From positions 1,178,001-1,242,000 of the forward strand of contig NZ_ADVG01000002.1 of assembly GCF_000178855.1 (NCBI RefSeq): a stretch of 64,000 bases of DNA, written 5' to 3'. The number at the start of each line of letters is the position of its first letter. Within the stretch, counting starts at the first letter, position 1. This DNA is from Ktedonobacter racemifer DSM 44963. GTDB lineage: Bacteria > Chloroflexota > Ktedonobacteria > Ktedonobacterales > Ktedonobacteraceae. Under the pieces are notes generated by a model, which saw only the letters and a list, made by a program, of their open reading frames with translations, was not told the DNA's origin and did not search any database. Below, piece after piece: positions 37,158-45,274 of this stretch. A program made the translations under genes and the position numbers.

Positions 37158-37530
37158 ATCTTGCCCATGATTGGCTTGAAAAGCGCGTCGAAGCGATTTT
37201 TGAGCCAAATCTCTCGCTCATAAAATGGCGCGACATCTTACCTCATCTATTTGGCGCTGTCCGGAAGTGATGCGCATGATCGATTTCTCTCGCATAAAAT
37301 GGCGTGCATCTCTCGGAAACCGCACTGCGAGCAGCATGATCTTTTTGTTAGCATAAAATGGCGCAAGGTTGAAAAAAGATGAGCTAAAGAGCAAAACAGC
37401 CTCCAAAGCTTCGGTGTAAATGTCACGCCAGATTATACGAGAAAGTGCATTTTTATTACTTGTTTTGTACATTTATACCACGCCAAGAATGATGTTAAAC
37501 CGACAATTTTATCTAATAAATGACAAAAAG
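37158..37530. repeat. Dispersed noncoding repeat, copy 2
   Basis: Partner of 6845-7195. The word CATAAAATGGCG occurs three times here, with the inverse ACGCCAGATTATACGAG near 37424. It lies directly upstream of the Nudix gene, as copy 1 lies directly upstream of the coiled-coil gene. Confidence 0.7.
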
Positions 37531-37617
37531 TCCAATCCAGTGTTGTCGAGAGTCTGTCTGGCTGCCTGACGGAAGGGTCGCAGGCAGGCCATCCCGACCG
37601 ATTGGAGACGCCAAGAC

Positions 37618-38166
37618 TTATTTGACGATACGGAAGGTGAGGTGAGTTACTCCAGTTGAGGGGATGATGCTGGTGCTTTTCAGCTCGATGGGCGCATCGA
37701 GGGTATCGAACATGCGCACGCCAGCGCCAAGCAGGTAGGGCACCAGATCGACATGGATCTCGTCCACCAGCCCCGCCCGCAGGCACTGATGAAGAATGGT
37801 AGTGGAGGCGATGGCTACCTTTTTGTCGCCGGCGATGGCTTTGGCTTGCTCGATGGCGCTTTCTATGCTATTGGTGAAGGTGACGGGCCAATCTGCCTTG
37901 ACCCATTCTGGCGCGGGTCGATGGGTCACTACCACAACTGGCGCATTCACAGGGTGCTTACCTCCCCATCCATGTGTCATCTCGAACAATCTTCGCCCCG
38001 CTACCAGTGCCCCTATCTGCTCAATTGCCTCCTCAAATACCTCAACGCTCTTCTCTGAAACCTTGAGTTCTATATCTCCATCGCCTTTTGATGCGGTAAG
38101 ATTCGTGTTGCCGCTCGTCATCCACTTGAAAACGAGCGAAACATCATCGTCTGGTCCGGCAACATA
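37618..38166 (-). pseudogene. RibD/DHFR-like gene truncated by a MITE
   Basis: About 183 codons of a reductase-like protein: AGPDDDVSLVFKWM, LVAGRRLFEMTHGWGG, VVVVTHRPAPEW, IASTTILHQCLRAGLVDEIH, VPYLLGAGVRMFD. The family normally has about 20 residues before AGPDDD; here they are replaced by the end of the 310-bp MITE at 38167, and the missing codons are not found beyond it. An ORF start inside the MITE (38241) could still give a fusion protein. Confidence 0.82.
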
Positions 38167-38476
38167 GTGTAAATTTTGGAATTCCGTGAGCGGAAATATG
38201 ATAATTCTGTGAGCGGTCGGCTCTACTGGGAGAGAGAGCATCCTATTGGTTCCTTGCGTATGGGAGAGAGCTTGTCATGACGGAACCGTCTGTCCCACTT
38301 CCCGCCCTTTCAGAGGACCAAAGAGCACAAGCACACACCCGATTGACGATCCATTCATTCGGCTCTGGAAGATGGCGTCACCCAGGCCCAGATGGCGCAT
38401 ACCCACAACCATCAAAGAAGCTGAACCGCTCATCTAATTGTCAAAATTCCCGTTCACGGAATTCCAAAATTTACAC
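38167..38476. mobile_element. 310-bp MITE with transposase remnant inside
   Basis: Terminal inverted repeats GTGTAAATTTTGGAATTCCG extend to about 27 bp. The interior plus strand reads LPALSEDQRAQAHTRLTI and, in another frame, EDGVTQAQMAHTHN, which resemble the N-terminal HTH region of Mu-type transposases, so it is probably an internal deletion of a larger element. The ends match the palindrome at 7885-7912. Confidence 0.75.
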
Positions 38477-38517
38477 CTGGGTTAAATCTCTAAGCCAGGC
38501 GCTATCTTTGCTATCTG

Positions 38518-39075
38518 CTAGAGATTATGGCTGTGGAGTAACTCCTGGGTGTGTTCGACCGCTTGCGACAATTGCGGCGTGGCTTGGCGTATGGCTTGCG
38601 CTACAATGTCTGTCTCCCCATAGCGGCTCAAAATATCGGCGATGCGTTCCTCGAAGCTCACACGTTGCCCCTGTGGTCCCGTGGTCATATCACAATAGTT
38701 GAGCGCTTCCGCAACTGGCGACTGCTCGCGAGGGAATTGTGCAAATTCGCTTTCGAGTCCTCGTAAGCGCGCTTCACATTGGGCTTCTGAATGATGTGCG
38801 ACGAGGCAGGCCAGGCGTTCATATCCTTGTGCCCGTAAATAGATAGCTCCGTCAATAGGATGGAACCCTGTTCTTTTAAGCTCTGGCGCATATCCAATAT
38901 CATGTAGATATGCAGCTGCTAAGAGATATGCCCCTTCACTCTCTTCAAAAGCTTTGCATACTTGAAGTGCTTGTTCGACCACACCTTGTACATGTAGCCA
39001 ACGATTTCCTAAAGGACCAATAAAATGAGCTGCCTGCTTGGCAGCCCATTTGACGATAGAACTGTTATCTGCCAT
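38518..39075 (-). CDS. HD-domain phosphohydrolase
   Basis: A 185-residue metal-dependent phosphohydrolase. Metal ligands are visible as the first His (RWLHVQGVVEQA), HD (AAAYLHDIGYAPE) and later AHHSEAQ, giving the H...HD...D pattern. The substrate may be a nucleotide or a phosphorylated small molecule. The ATG at 39075 comes 3 bp after the stop of the IspF-like gene, so the two are coupled; an upstream start at 39093 would overlap. Confidence 0.85.
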   Translation of the reverse strand: MADNSSIVKWAAKQAAHFIGPLGNRWLHVQGVVEQALQVCKAFEESEGAYLLAAAYLHDIGYAPELKRTGFHPIDGAIYLRAQGYERLACLVAHHSEAQCEARLRGLESEFAQFPREQSPVAEALNYCDMTTGPQGQRVSFEERIADILSRYGETDIVAQAIRQATPQLSQAVEHTQELLHSHNL

Positions 39076-39077
39076 AT

Positions 39078-39626
39078 CTACAAGCCTTCCCACAAACTGA
39101 CAAGTACCCTTGCCTCTATGCCCTCTAAATTGGCAATTTCATCTTGCCCATCCATGCTGCTAACTTTTACATGAACTTGTTCCAAGCTCATTCCCAGACC
39201 TTCAGCAATGTTGTGCTGCATCTCTGGTATGCGTTTCTTCATGCGTGGCTGTTCGCCACACAAAATGGTTACATCTACGATACCGAGTAATAAATTGTTT
39301 GGTTCAATAAGTCGCTTGCGCATTTCTGGGAGATACTCAATTGACTTTACTCCTGTTTCCCCTTTATCTGGAAACCAGTCATCTATATCACCTGTGTTGG
39401 TGGCCGCAGCAAGAGCCATAACTATAGCATGGGCTACAACATCACCATCACTTCTTCGAGTGTTTGGACCCTTAGAAAAGTTTTCAAAAGACACGCCAGC
39501 CAGCACAAGATGCTTTCCTTCAGCGAAAGCATGAAAATCAGAAGCAAAAGAGATACGTTGCTTTTTAGCTAAGGTTAATGCAATGTCTCTCGCCAGCTGC
39601 ATCTTTGTGGCTTCGTCTACGATCAT
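39078..39626 (-). CDS. Divergent IspF-like (MECDP-synthase fold) protein
   Basis: A 182-residue relative of 2-C-methyl-D-erythritol 2,4-cyclodiphosphate synthase. The zinc ligands appear kept (Asp and His in SDFHAFAEGK, His in RSDGDVVAHA), and the GDIDDWFPD segment is typical. Changes are seen in substrate contacts: the Gly-x-Gly before the Asp is replaced (SFASDFH), the His before SDGD is Arg, and the C-terminal threonine-glutamate loop reads SSMDGQ. It is therefore probably not the housekeeping IspF. It sits between a GntR regulator (ATGA overlap) and an HD phosphohydrolase, suggesting a regulated pathway on a cyclic or nucleotide-type substrate. Confidence 0.8.
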   Translation of the reverse strand: MIVDEATKMQLARDIALTLAKKQRISFASDFHAFAEGKHLVLAGVSFENFSKGPNTRRSDGDVVAHAIVMALAAATNTGDIDDWFPDKGETGVKSIEYLPEMRKRLIEPNNLLLGIVDVTILCGEQPRMKKRIPEMQHNIAEGLGMSLEQVHVKVSSMDGQDEIANLEGIEARVLVSLWEGL

Positions 39627-40402
39627 TTGCTAGCCTCCTCATCGATGTCATATGAATATGCATACTCGTGTAAAGCGGCATTAGCTACTATCTTGGTGTA
39701 TTCAAAAAGAGTTCCATTATCTGTCCATACCCATCTGTCCATGTCTACTACGGGCTGGTTTCTAGAGACATTGAGAAGAGCGGCTTCCTCTGAGGAAGGC
39801 ATACGTATATTAAGCCTCTCGTAAGCCTTTTGAGCTTTCAATCCGGTGTGCTCGTACATCCACTTGAAGAGCGGGATATATCCCTCGTCCTGTCCCAGTA
39901 AGCCTCCTAATAAAGATGCCAAATAGTAACTATCAAGAAGGCGATATGGTACGCGATCAACAAGATGAACTCTATACCTTCTCAAAACTTCCGTATCGGA
40001 GGACGTTTTTAATTTTTCACCAATCTCGTCACCAGCCGGTATGATTGAAGACGGCTCAATAAAACGCACAAGGGTCTGCCTTCCTTGCGCTTCCATTGCA
40101 CGTATAAAAGAGCCTGCGCGTTTCAGTTCCATACCAGTAGCTTTATTAGGAGTAGGGCTGGATGGTCCTATAACGATTTTTGCGCTAGGCGAGCGTACAA
40201 AAGCACCGCCTCGCGGCACAATATCAATAACGTTCTCTACTTGTAGCCGTGTTAACGCTTCTCTTACAGTCGAGCGACTTACATCCAATTCCTCTGTTAT
40301 TTCTCTCTCAGATGGTAGTCTTTGCCCAGCTGCAAACTTGCCTTGAGCAATCCAATTGCGTAGTACATCAACTACCTCATCAATTTTGCTCTCTTTGTCC
40401 AT
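39623..40402 (-). CDS. GntR/HutC-family transcriptional regulator
   Basis: A 259-residue regulator: winged HTH (LPSEREITEELDVSRSTVRE, about residues 28-47) and a C-terminal UTRA ligand domain (YRVHLVDRVPYRLLDSYYLA). The UTRA domain senses a small metabolite, classically a sugar phosphate or amino-acid derivative. It is the first gene of a three-gene operon and has five repeated sites just upstream, so autoregulation is likely. Confidence 0.93.
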   Translation of the reverse strand: MDKESKIDEVVDVLRNWIAQGKFAAGQRLPSEREITEELDVSRSTVREALTRLQVENVIDIVPRGGAFVRSPSAKIVIGPSSPTPNKATGMELKRAGSFIRAMEAQGRQTLVRFIEPSSIIPAGDEIGEKLKTSSDTEVLRRYRVHLVDRVPYRLLDSYYLASLLGGLLGQDEGYIPLFKWMYEHTGLKAQKAYERLNIRMPSSEEAALLNVSRNQPVVDMDRWVWTDNGTLFEYTKIVANAALHEYAYSYDIDEEASK

Positions 40403-40430
40403 AATTGCGCTTAAGTTCCCCCTTCAGAGT

Positions 40431-40599
40431 TGTGGTACTTACCACAGATTAACCACAGTGTAGCATAGCATGATGCAAATTCCTACGTACTTTTGTTCAA
40501 ATAAAAAAATTGGTCCGTACCAGGCTTGACTTTTTGGTCCGTACCAGTGTATTACTGAACAACTGGTACGTATCAGTGAAAAATCACTGGATAGTACCA
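40431..40599. promoter_or_regulatory. Cluster of five GntR-type operator-like sites
   Basis: Sites of the form TGGTnCnTAyCA: 40431-40446 (TGTGGTACTTACCACA), 40511-40522 and 40535-40546 (both TGGTCCGTACCA), 40564-40575 (TGGTACGTATCA), 40588-40599 (TGGATAGTACCA). The first lies 30 bp before the regulator start. The word is specific to this region as far as read. Confidence 0.75.
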
Positions 40600-40980
40600 A
40601 ATTGTGTCTTAACAAATGAGGCGCGGATATATTTCCGCTCTCCATGTGAGCGTGTGCGCTTCTGAGGGTAGGGGTTCGGCTTCAGGAGTGCGAAACGGGC
40701 GACCGTGCGTCGATTTCTCGGGTGAATACGACCACTCATTCCGAGGGTTAGGTTTCCGCTAGGGGGAGAACTGGTGAAGGCGAAGTAAGCCAGTTTCTTA
40801 TCGTCAGTACACAGGTGCAGATACTAGCATAGTCCCTAAAGGCTGCATCACAAAGGCTGTTCACTAGCCCAGGGCTTAACCGTAACTGCAAGGCTGATAC
40901 TGCCAATCTCTCTTGAGGGGTTGGCAGCAGTGAGCCTCAGCGGTTGGGGCTTGATAGCAACAAGAGGAGGTCTATTAGCA
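40600..40980. other. Unexplained GC-rich leader of the integrated element
   Basis: No ORF is supported before 40981. Several stems can be drawn (AACTGG / CCAGTT at 40769-40795; CTGCCAA / TTGGCAG at 40898-40925), and the composition is unlike the AT-rich operator region beside it. It could hold the element boundary, a leader RNA or a replication-control RNA; none is proved. Confidence 0.4.
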
Positions 40981-41331
40981 ATGAGCAATGGCGACCCAGG
41001 AGAAAGCACCGCCTTTTGCTCTGAGCTCCCATCTTTTGAAGAAGTGAGCCAGGTCTTACAGCATCTCGGTTTTCGCCTGGTTCGCCAGATGGGGGCAAGG
41101 ACATGGAAGCACGTTCCCTCACTCCCAGCCCAGTATCACTATCGTCATCAAGCAGACGAGATGTGCGAAGTGATCTTTCTGGCTGGCGAGGATCACGACG
41201 ACGATGAGCGTGCACTACCCACCCATCAATCGCGCTTCTTTGGCTGGTCAGGGCGTGACCAGCACTTGTATCAGCGTATACAGTCAGAGCTTTCACAGCA
41301 CTGGCCGCTCACATGGCAGGCTTCGGCCTAG
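40981..41331 (+). CDS. Unknown protein, first gene of the integrated element
   Basis: A 116-residue soluble protein (FCSELPSFEEVSQVLQHLGF start; aromatic-rich SRFFGWSGRDQHLYQRIQSE near the end) without a recognised family. GAGGAGG lies before the ATG at 40981. Confidence 0.65.
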   Translation: MSNGDPGESTAFCSELPSFEEVSQVLQHLGFRLVRQMGARTWKHVPSLPAQYHYRHQADEMCEVIFLAGEDHDDDERALPTHQSRFFGWSGRDQHLYQRIQSELSQHWPLTWQASA

Positions 41332-41359
41332 CACACCATTTTAAGGAGGATCACCGCCT

Positions 41360-41638
41360 ATGGCAATCACACCACAGCAGTTAACTCAGGTCGAGCAGTT
41401 TCGTAAGAACATCCTCGATACCGTCAATCAAGGGGTCGAGGATGAGTACCTGCTGGCAACCTACAACGGTCTCCTACGGCATCTTGATAAGCGTCTCCCG
41501 GCGATTAAGCATCGCGTCGAGGGCAACTCTTACAAGAACGAAAGCCGCGAAATTGTCCGTCGCCAGCGCCAGGCACGCGGCCAGAAAACTGGTGCATCTT
41601 CTGGCAACGCGCAAGGTTCCGCGCAAAAAACGGCCTAG
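41360..41638 (+). CDS. Unknown small basic protein
   Basis: A 92-residue helical protein with a basic C-terminus (REIVRRQRQARGQKTGASSG), likely nucleic-acid associated or disordered at the end. AAGGAGGATC lies before the ATG. The next gap contains a terminator-like hairpin. Confidence 0.65.
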   Translation: MAITPQQLTQVEQFRKNILDTVNQGVEDEYLLATYNGLLRHLDKRLPAIKHRVEGNSYKNESREIVRRQRQARGQKTGASSGNAQGSAQKTA

Positions 41639-41655
41639 TTTGCTCTCAGTTTTCC

Positions 41656-41706
41656 TCGGGGGTTTTCGTCGCAGTGACTTCGCAGCCACCTCGCAGGAAC
41701 CCCCGA
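41656..41706 (+). terminator. Stem-loop after the small basic protein gene
   Basis: TCGGGGGTT and AACCCCCGA arms with an inner pair. A second AAAAGCCGCTTTTTT hairpin follows at about 41718-41732. Confidence 0.55.
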
Positions 41707-41830
41707 TTCTGAGCTCAAAAAGCCGCTTTTTTGTGGTACGGAATATGCACGCTACAACACATTTAATTTTTTGCTCTCTCATTTCCTGACAGTTTTCCAC
41801 CACGTTTTCCAGTGAAAGGACACACGGAAT

Positions 41831-42772
41831 ATGGCACGAAGACTTGCAGGGTTTCGCGATTGGGTCGGCTCACAGTGGCGGCGAATGGGCAATGGGTTGA
41901 ACCCGTGGAATCAGAGCCGGCGCAATCATCCTCTCCCTGACCCGAAAGAGGATCCCGAGACCCCGCGCACAACCTCGGAACGTCTTGAGCAACGCTTCGA
42001 GGATATGATGCAAGAGATCGACCAGCTCAGCCAGAACCACTATAGTCTGGAAGAACATGCCGAGTATAGTTGGATTGTCCTGGTCCGCCTGGTCGTTCCC
42101 CTCATCTTCTTCCTCTCCTTTGGCTATGAGGATGGGCTCTTCATGACAGGGTTTCGCGATTTCTCCTGGGAACGCTTCATCCTGATCATGTATGTGATTG
42201 GCTACGCGCTGGAGGGCTTGCGTGTAGCGATGGTGTACTCCATGAACTTCAGCAAGTCTGAAGAGCGCAAGAAAGCCTACAAAGCGCAGCTGATCATTTG
42301 GGCCGTGATGAGTCTGGGCTGTGGCGTTGCCCAGCTGGCATCCGCCATCGTCATTCAGGCGCTTGGTGGCGATCAATCAGTAGCAGGCAATAGCGCGATT
42401 GCCCAGGGCGCGAAGGCAATCATGGCAACCATTCCCTGGTTGGTCTATGCGGCCATCGCCATTCGCGTGGTCCTCTGTGCGGTCGCGGACTGGGCCTGTA
42501 GTGGGCACCTGCACAAAAAGAAAGAGACCATCGAGCAGAAAGTCGCAAAAATCACGACCAGGGCCACGAATCTCTCAACTGTCATCCAATCGCAGATCAA
42601 TGCGCAGTCGATGATCGATAACGCCAGGCAATTTCAAGCGATGGTTCAGAACCAGCGCGAGGAGTTGCAGGAGCTGCGCGCCCAACAAAAGACGGTGTTC
42701 GATGTGGTCTTTCAGGCTGGGATGCGTCAAATCAATCGTGTGGCTGAAGAGATGCCTGAAGATGACGCCTAG
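41831..42772 (+). CDS. Membrane protein with C-terminal coiled coil
   Basis: A 313-residue protein: a basic N-terminus, a first membrane segment (WIVLVRLVVPLIFFLSFGYE, about 79-98), further segments around 115-135 (FILIMYVIGYALEGLRVAMV), 155-180 and 195-218, then a long coiled coil (VAKITTRATNLSTVIQSQIN onward) of about 85 residues facing the cytoplasm. It may be a structural or transfer-related protein; no conjugation family is recognised. Confidence 0.7.
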   Translation: MARRLAGFRDWVGSQWRRMGNGLNPWNQSRRNHPLPDPKEDPETPRTTSERLEQRFEDMMQEIDQLSQNHYSLEEHAEYSWIVLVRLVVPLIFFLSFGYEDGLFMTGFRDFSWERFILIMYVIGYALEGLRVAMVYSMNFSKSEERKKAYKAQLIIWAVMSLGCGVAQLASAIVIQALGGDQSVAGNSAIAQGAKAIMATIPWLVYAAIAIRVVLCAVADWACSGHLHKKKETIEQKVAKITTRATNLSTVIQSQINAQSMIDNARQFQAMVQNQREELQELRAQQKTVFDVVFQAGMRQINRVAEEMPEDDA

Positions 42773-42790
42773 GAAATGAGGTGAGCGCGC

Positions 42791-43369
42791 ATGCTGAAAC
42801 GACGCTACTGCCAGTACACCCTTGAGGATACGCAACGGGCCATTCAACACCAGCAGCGGCAACTCGGCGTGCGCATTCTTCCTGGCTCCGCCTCCAGCAA
42901 CGGGCGGCGTATCCGCATCTACTCCGAGAAGCACCGGCGCGAACTGTGGGTAGTCATCCTGGCCCGCTCGTCTGATTGGTATAAGTTTTGTTTGAACACC
43001 TATAACAGCGGCATGGAAGCTGCAGTAGTGGGGACTCACGACAGCTGCCTCTCCGTTCCCGTCCTGGCCATGGATAGTCTGGAATGGTACGAGCCCTACA
43101 AGACACGCTTCGAGCAATCGCTTCCTCCCGCCAAAGATTTTCACCTTCCCGACAAACCTGATAAATTTGACCGGCTCCGGCGCGGCCACTATGGGCATTG
43201 CGTCTTTGTTGGAGCCCTCATTGTTGGCCGCAAGGAGGCCGTAGAGCGTTTCATGAAACTTCCCGAGCGCACGCGCTTTGACCTGGAAGCAGAAGTGAAA
43301 CGCTTACGGCACCGGCGACCAGGCCGTCCCTTGAAGCTATGGGATAGCGAAGAAAAAGGAGAAGTCTAA
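42791..43369 (+). CDS. Unknown basic protein
   Basis: A 192-residue soluble protein with many Arg residues and a short beta-rich middle (ELWVVILARSSDWYKFCLNT). It ends in a basic segment (AEVKRLRHRRPGRPLKLWDS). The next gene starts two bases after its stop, so they are cotranslated. No family is recognised. Confidence 0.65.
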   Translation: MLKRRYCQYTLEDTQRAIQHQQRQLGVRILPGSASSNGRRIRIYSEKHRRELWVVILARSSDWYKFCLNTYNSGMEAAVVGTHDSCLSVPVLAMDSLEWYEPYKTRFEQSLPPAKDFHLPDKPDKFDRLRRGHYGHCVFVGALIVGRKEAVERFMKLPERTRFDLEAEVKRLRHRRPGRPLKLWDSEEKGEV

Positions 43370-43370
43370 C

Positions 43371-43559
43371 ATGAGTAGCGAACTCTTAACCGTTTCTGAA
43401 GTTGCTCGTATCCTGCGCGTCGATGATACCACGGTCCGCCGTTGGGTCAAGCAGGGCACGCTAGAGGCGGTGGTCTTGCCACATGTGAATGCCCGTCAGG
43501 CGTACAGGATCAAGCGCGAAGCACTTAATAAGGTTCTTTCCAGTAGCGCGGCCTCTTAG
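43371..43559 (+). CDS. Excisionase-type helix-turn-helix protein
   Basis: A 62-residue MerR/excisionase-like DNA-binding protein: LLTVSEVARILRVDDTTVRR gives the HTH, WVKQGTLEAVVLPHVNARQA the wing. Such proteins bend DNA for excision or act as small regulators. It follows the previous gene by one base. Confidence 0.85.
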   Translation: MSSELLTVSEVARILRVDDTTVRRWVKQGTLEAVVLPHVNARQAYRIKREALNKVLSSSAAS

Positions 43560-43638
43560 CACAGTTCTTACAAAAAAGCGCGGCTCTCTGAGACCTGTTT
43601 GGCGACATGGCAGAGATAGACCGCGCGTGTGAACCTTG

Positions 43639-43675
43639 AAGCCCACATGTTCATAGTAGTATAACATGTGGGCTT
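43639..43675 (+). terminator. Terminator hairpin
   Basis: AAGCCCACATGTT and AACATGTGGGCTT arms, 11-nt loop, followed by TCC TTT. Lies between the HTH gene and the glucosaminidase-like gene. Confidence 0.8.
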
Positions 43676-43698
43676 TCCTTTGGGAAGGAGACCCCACC

Positions 43699-44391
43699 AT
43701 GCCTATGCTTCAGTTGAACGGTCCGGCGACGTTTATTGTCGCGGTTGGTTTCGTACTTGGTGTGATTCTTTTCGTGTGTTGGTATACCGATACTGGCCCG
43801 AGGAGTAAGGGGGTAAGCATTCCCTTTCTGTTCCTGGGCGTGCTGATCATCATCGCGGCCCTCTGGCTCTCGCTCTCGCCCCAGGTGCTTCCGAAACTGC
43901 CTACATTCAATCCGCTCCCAGGGCAAACAACGCTCTCCAGTTCGGAAACGATCACGGGCAAGCCCACGATCACAGCACAGCAGATTGATAGCATTCTTGC
44001 TCAAGCAGGATCACCCGCAAAGGGGCTCGGCTCTCTCTTCTATGACATTGGCATCAATGCTGGCATCAATCCCGCCTACGCGCTGGCTTTCTTCCATCAT
44101 GAGTCAAGCTATGGGCTTCGCGGCGTCGCGGCCCTGACGCACTCCATCGGCAACATCATTTGTACCAGAGGCTGGCCGCGGTGTGTCGGGCGCTTCCGCT
44201 CCTACAATACCTGGTCAGAGGGGCTCATGGACTGGTACCGGCTGATCAAAAACGAGTACCTGCCTCAAGGCTGGAATACTCTGACAAACATCATCGCGCA
44301 CTATGCGCCCACTTCTGATGGGAATAGTGAGCAGGCTTATGTGCAAGCAGTGAGTAGCGACGTACAGCGCTGGTCTCGTGGGCTGGTGTAG
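43699..44391 (+). CDS. Membrane-anchored N-acetylglucosaminidase-like peptidoglycan hydrolase
   Basis: A 230-residue protein with two N-terminal membrane segments (TFIVAVGFVLGVILFVCWYT and FLFLGVLIIIAALWLSLSP) and an extracytoplasmic domain. ALAFFHHESSYGLRGVA holds the likely catalytic Glu of the glucosaminidase (Flg_J/GH73-like) group, followed by HSIGNIICTRGWPRC. It probably locally opens the cell wall, as such enzymes do in DNA transfer or phage exit. AAGGAG supports the ATG at 43699. Confidence 0.8.
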   Translation: MPMLQLNGPATFIVAVGFVLGVILFVCWYTDTGPRSKGVSIPFLFLGVLIIIAALWLSLSPQVLPKLPTFNPLPGQTTLSSSETITGKPTITAQQIDSILAQAGSPAKGLGSLFYDIGINAGINPAYALAFFHHESSYGLRGVAALTHSIGNIICTRGWPRCVGRFRSYNTWSEGLMDWYRLIKNEYLPQGWNTLTNIIAHYAPTSDGNSEQAYVQAVSSDVQRWSRGLV

Positions 44392-44394
44392 CTC

Positions 44395-44703
44395 ATGGCT
44401 CGCTCATCACGACATTCCTCTTCTCATGGCCCTGGGCGCAACAATGCCCAGGGCACTGTCTTGTATCGCAAGTCCTTTGACCTGATGACGCCAGAAGAGG
44501 GCCAACGCTGGCTAGAGGGCTTGCGCGACCAGTTAGTGCGCAAACAGCAGCGCGAACGGGCCTATCTGGATAGGAGAGCGGCGCGTAACGTTCATACTAC
44601 CACAGACGACGCCTACGAAGCTGATCAGGCCCTTGAAAGTGAACTGATCAGCCTTCTTGATAGGCTTCTTGAGGAAGCCAGAAAAGGGGAACATGAGCCA
44701 TGA
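44395..44703 (+). CDS. Unknown charged helical protein
   Basis: A 102-residue protein with a Ser/His-rich start and a long helix (RKQQRERAYLDRRAARNVHT onward). It starts 3 bp after the previous stop and overlaps the next start by ATGA. Confidence 0.6.
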   Translation: MARSSRHSSSHGPGRNNAQGTVLYRKSFDLMTPEEGQRWLEGLRDQLVRKQQRERAYLDRRAARNVHTTTDDAYEADQALESELISLLDRLLEEARKGEHEP

Positions 44704-44936
44704 GCGAACTACTATGGAATGTGCTTCTTGACCAGTTGGCGCAGTCACAGCAGCAGGCATCGCGCCTTTGCGTTGGGTGCTGGTACAAACAGAACACACT
44801 TCCCTTTCCCCCACAAGCCTCTTCGTGCCTTTGTCCTACCTGTGCAACTGAAACCAGAGAGCGAGGTCTCAGCCATGATGTGGCGACGCAGGCATATGTA
44901 TCCCCCTTGCTGGAAAAACCTTTCTACAACCTGTAA
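44700..44936 (+). CDS. Small zinc-ribbon protein
   Basis: A 78-residue protein with two cysteine pairs (LCVGCWYKQ and CLCPTCATETRERG) spaced as a zinc ribbon. It is coupled by ATGA to the previous gene and overlaps the next gene by 62 bp in another frame. It could assist the HNH protein. Confidence 0.55.
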   Translation: MSELLWNVLLDQLAQSQQQASRLCVGCWYKQNTLPFPPQASSCLCPTCATETRERGLSHDVATQAYVSPLLEKPFYNL

Positions 44937-45219
44937 AGCGCGTGCGCAGTGGCAATGTGAGATATGCGGCGTGCATCAACAAGCCACACGACGCAGTAAG
45001 CGCACTGGCAAGCCTTATATAGTGTGGCTGCATGCGGCCCATGTCAAACTCCATGATACGCTCAACTCTCAGCCCTCTTTGTTGTGTCTCTGCCCTTCCT
45101 GTCATGGATACTACGATTTTTTGCTCCGCTTGCGTGAGCAGGGCATTCGCTTGGAGCGCATCAAACACCGGCGACAGACACGAAAGCGTATCGCCTCTCT
45201 CGTCTCGCAGGCTGCATAA
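44875..45219 (+). CDS. HNH-type endonuclease-like protein
   Basis: A 114-residue protein. The zinc/metal pattern CEICGVHQ ... VWLHAAHVKLHD ... LLCLCPSCHGYYD is the HNH arrangement with structural cysteines. The catalytic His would be in HAAHVK. HNH proteins in mobile elements nick or cut DNA, for example in packaging or homing. The start at 44875 is one of two adjacent ATGs; an upstream open frame begins at 44719 without a ribosome site. Confidence 0.75.
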   Translation: MMWRRRHMYPPCWKNLSTTCKARAQWQCEICGVHQQATRRSKRTGKPYIVWLHAAHVKLHDTLNSQPSLLCLCPSCHGYYDFLLRLREQGIRLERIKHRRQTRKRIASLVSQAA

Positions 45220-45228
45220 GATTGTTTT

Positions 45229-45254
45229 GGCCCTCTCGCAATGCTGAGAGGGCC
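45229..45254 (+). terminator. Terminator hairpin
   Basis: GGCCCTCTC and GAGAGGGCC arms, 8-nt loop, followed by TCTTG. It lies directly upstream of the next gene's ribosome site. Confidence 0.75.
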
Positions 45255-45274
45255 TCTTGATACAGGAGAATACT

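Noticed and set aside
37126..37236. N-terminal extension of the Nudix protein
   Set aside because: Most of the extra codons fall in or next to the dispersed noncoding repeat, and the remaining length already fits the family.
40640..40930. tmRNA or RNase P RNA in the element leader
   Set aside because: Short look-alike strings (GGGGTTCGGCTTC) are present, but the conserved ends, tag frame and core pairings of these RNAs were not found.
44719..44874. N-terminal extension of the HNH protein to 44719
   Set aside because: This part overlaps the ATGA-coupled zinc-ribbon gene and has no ribosome site or conserved wording; the ATG at 44875 fits the HNH domain start.
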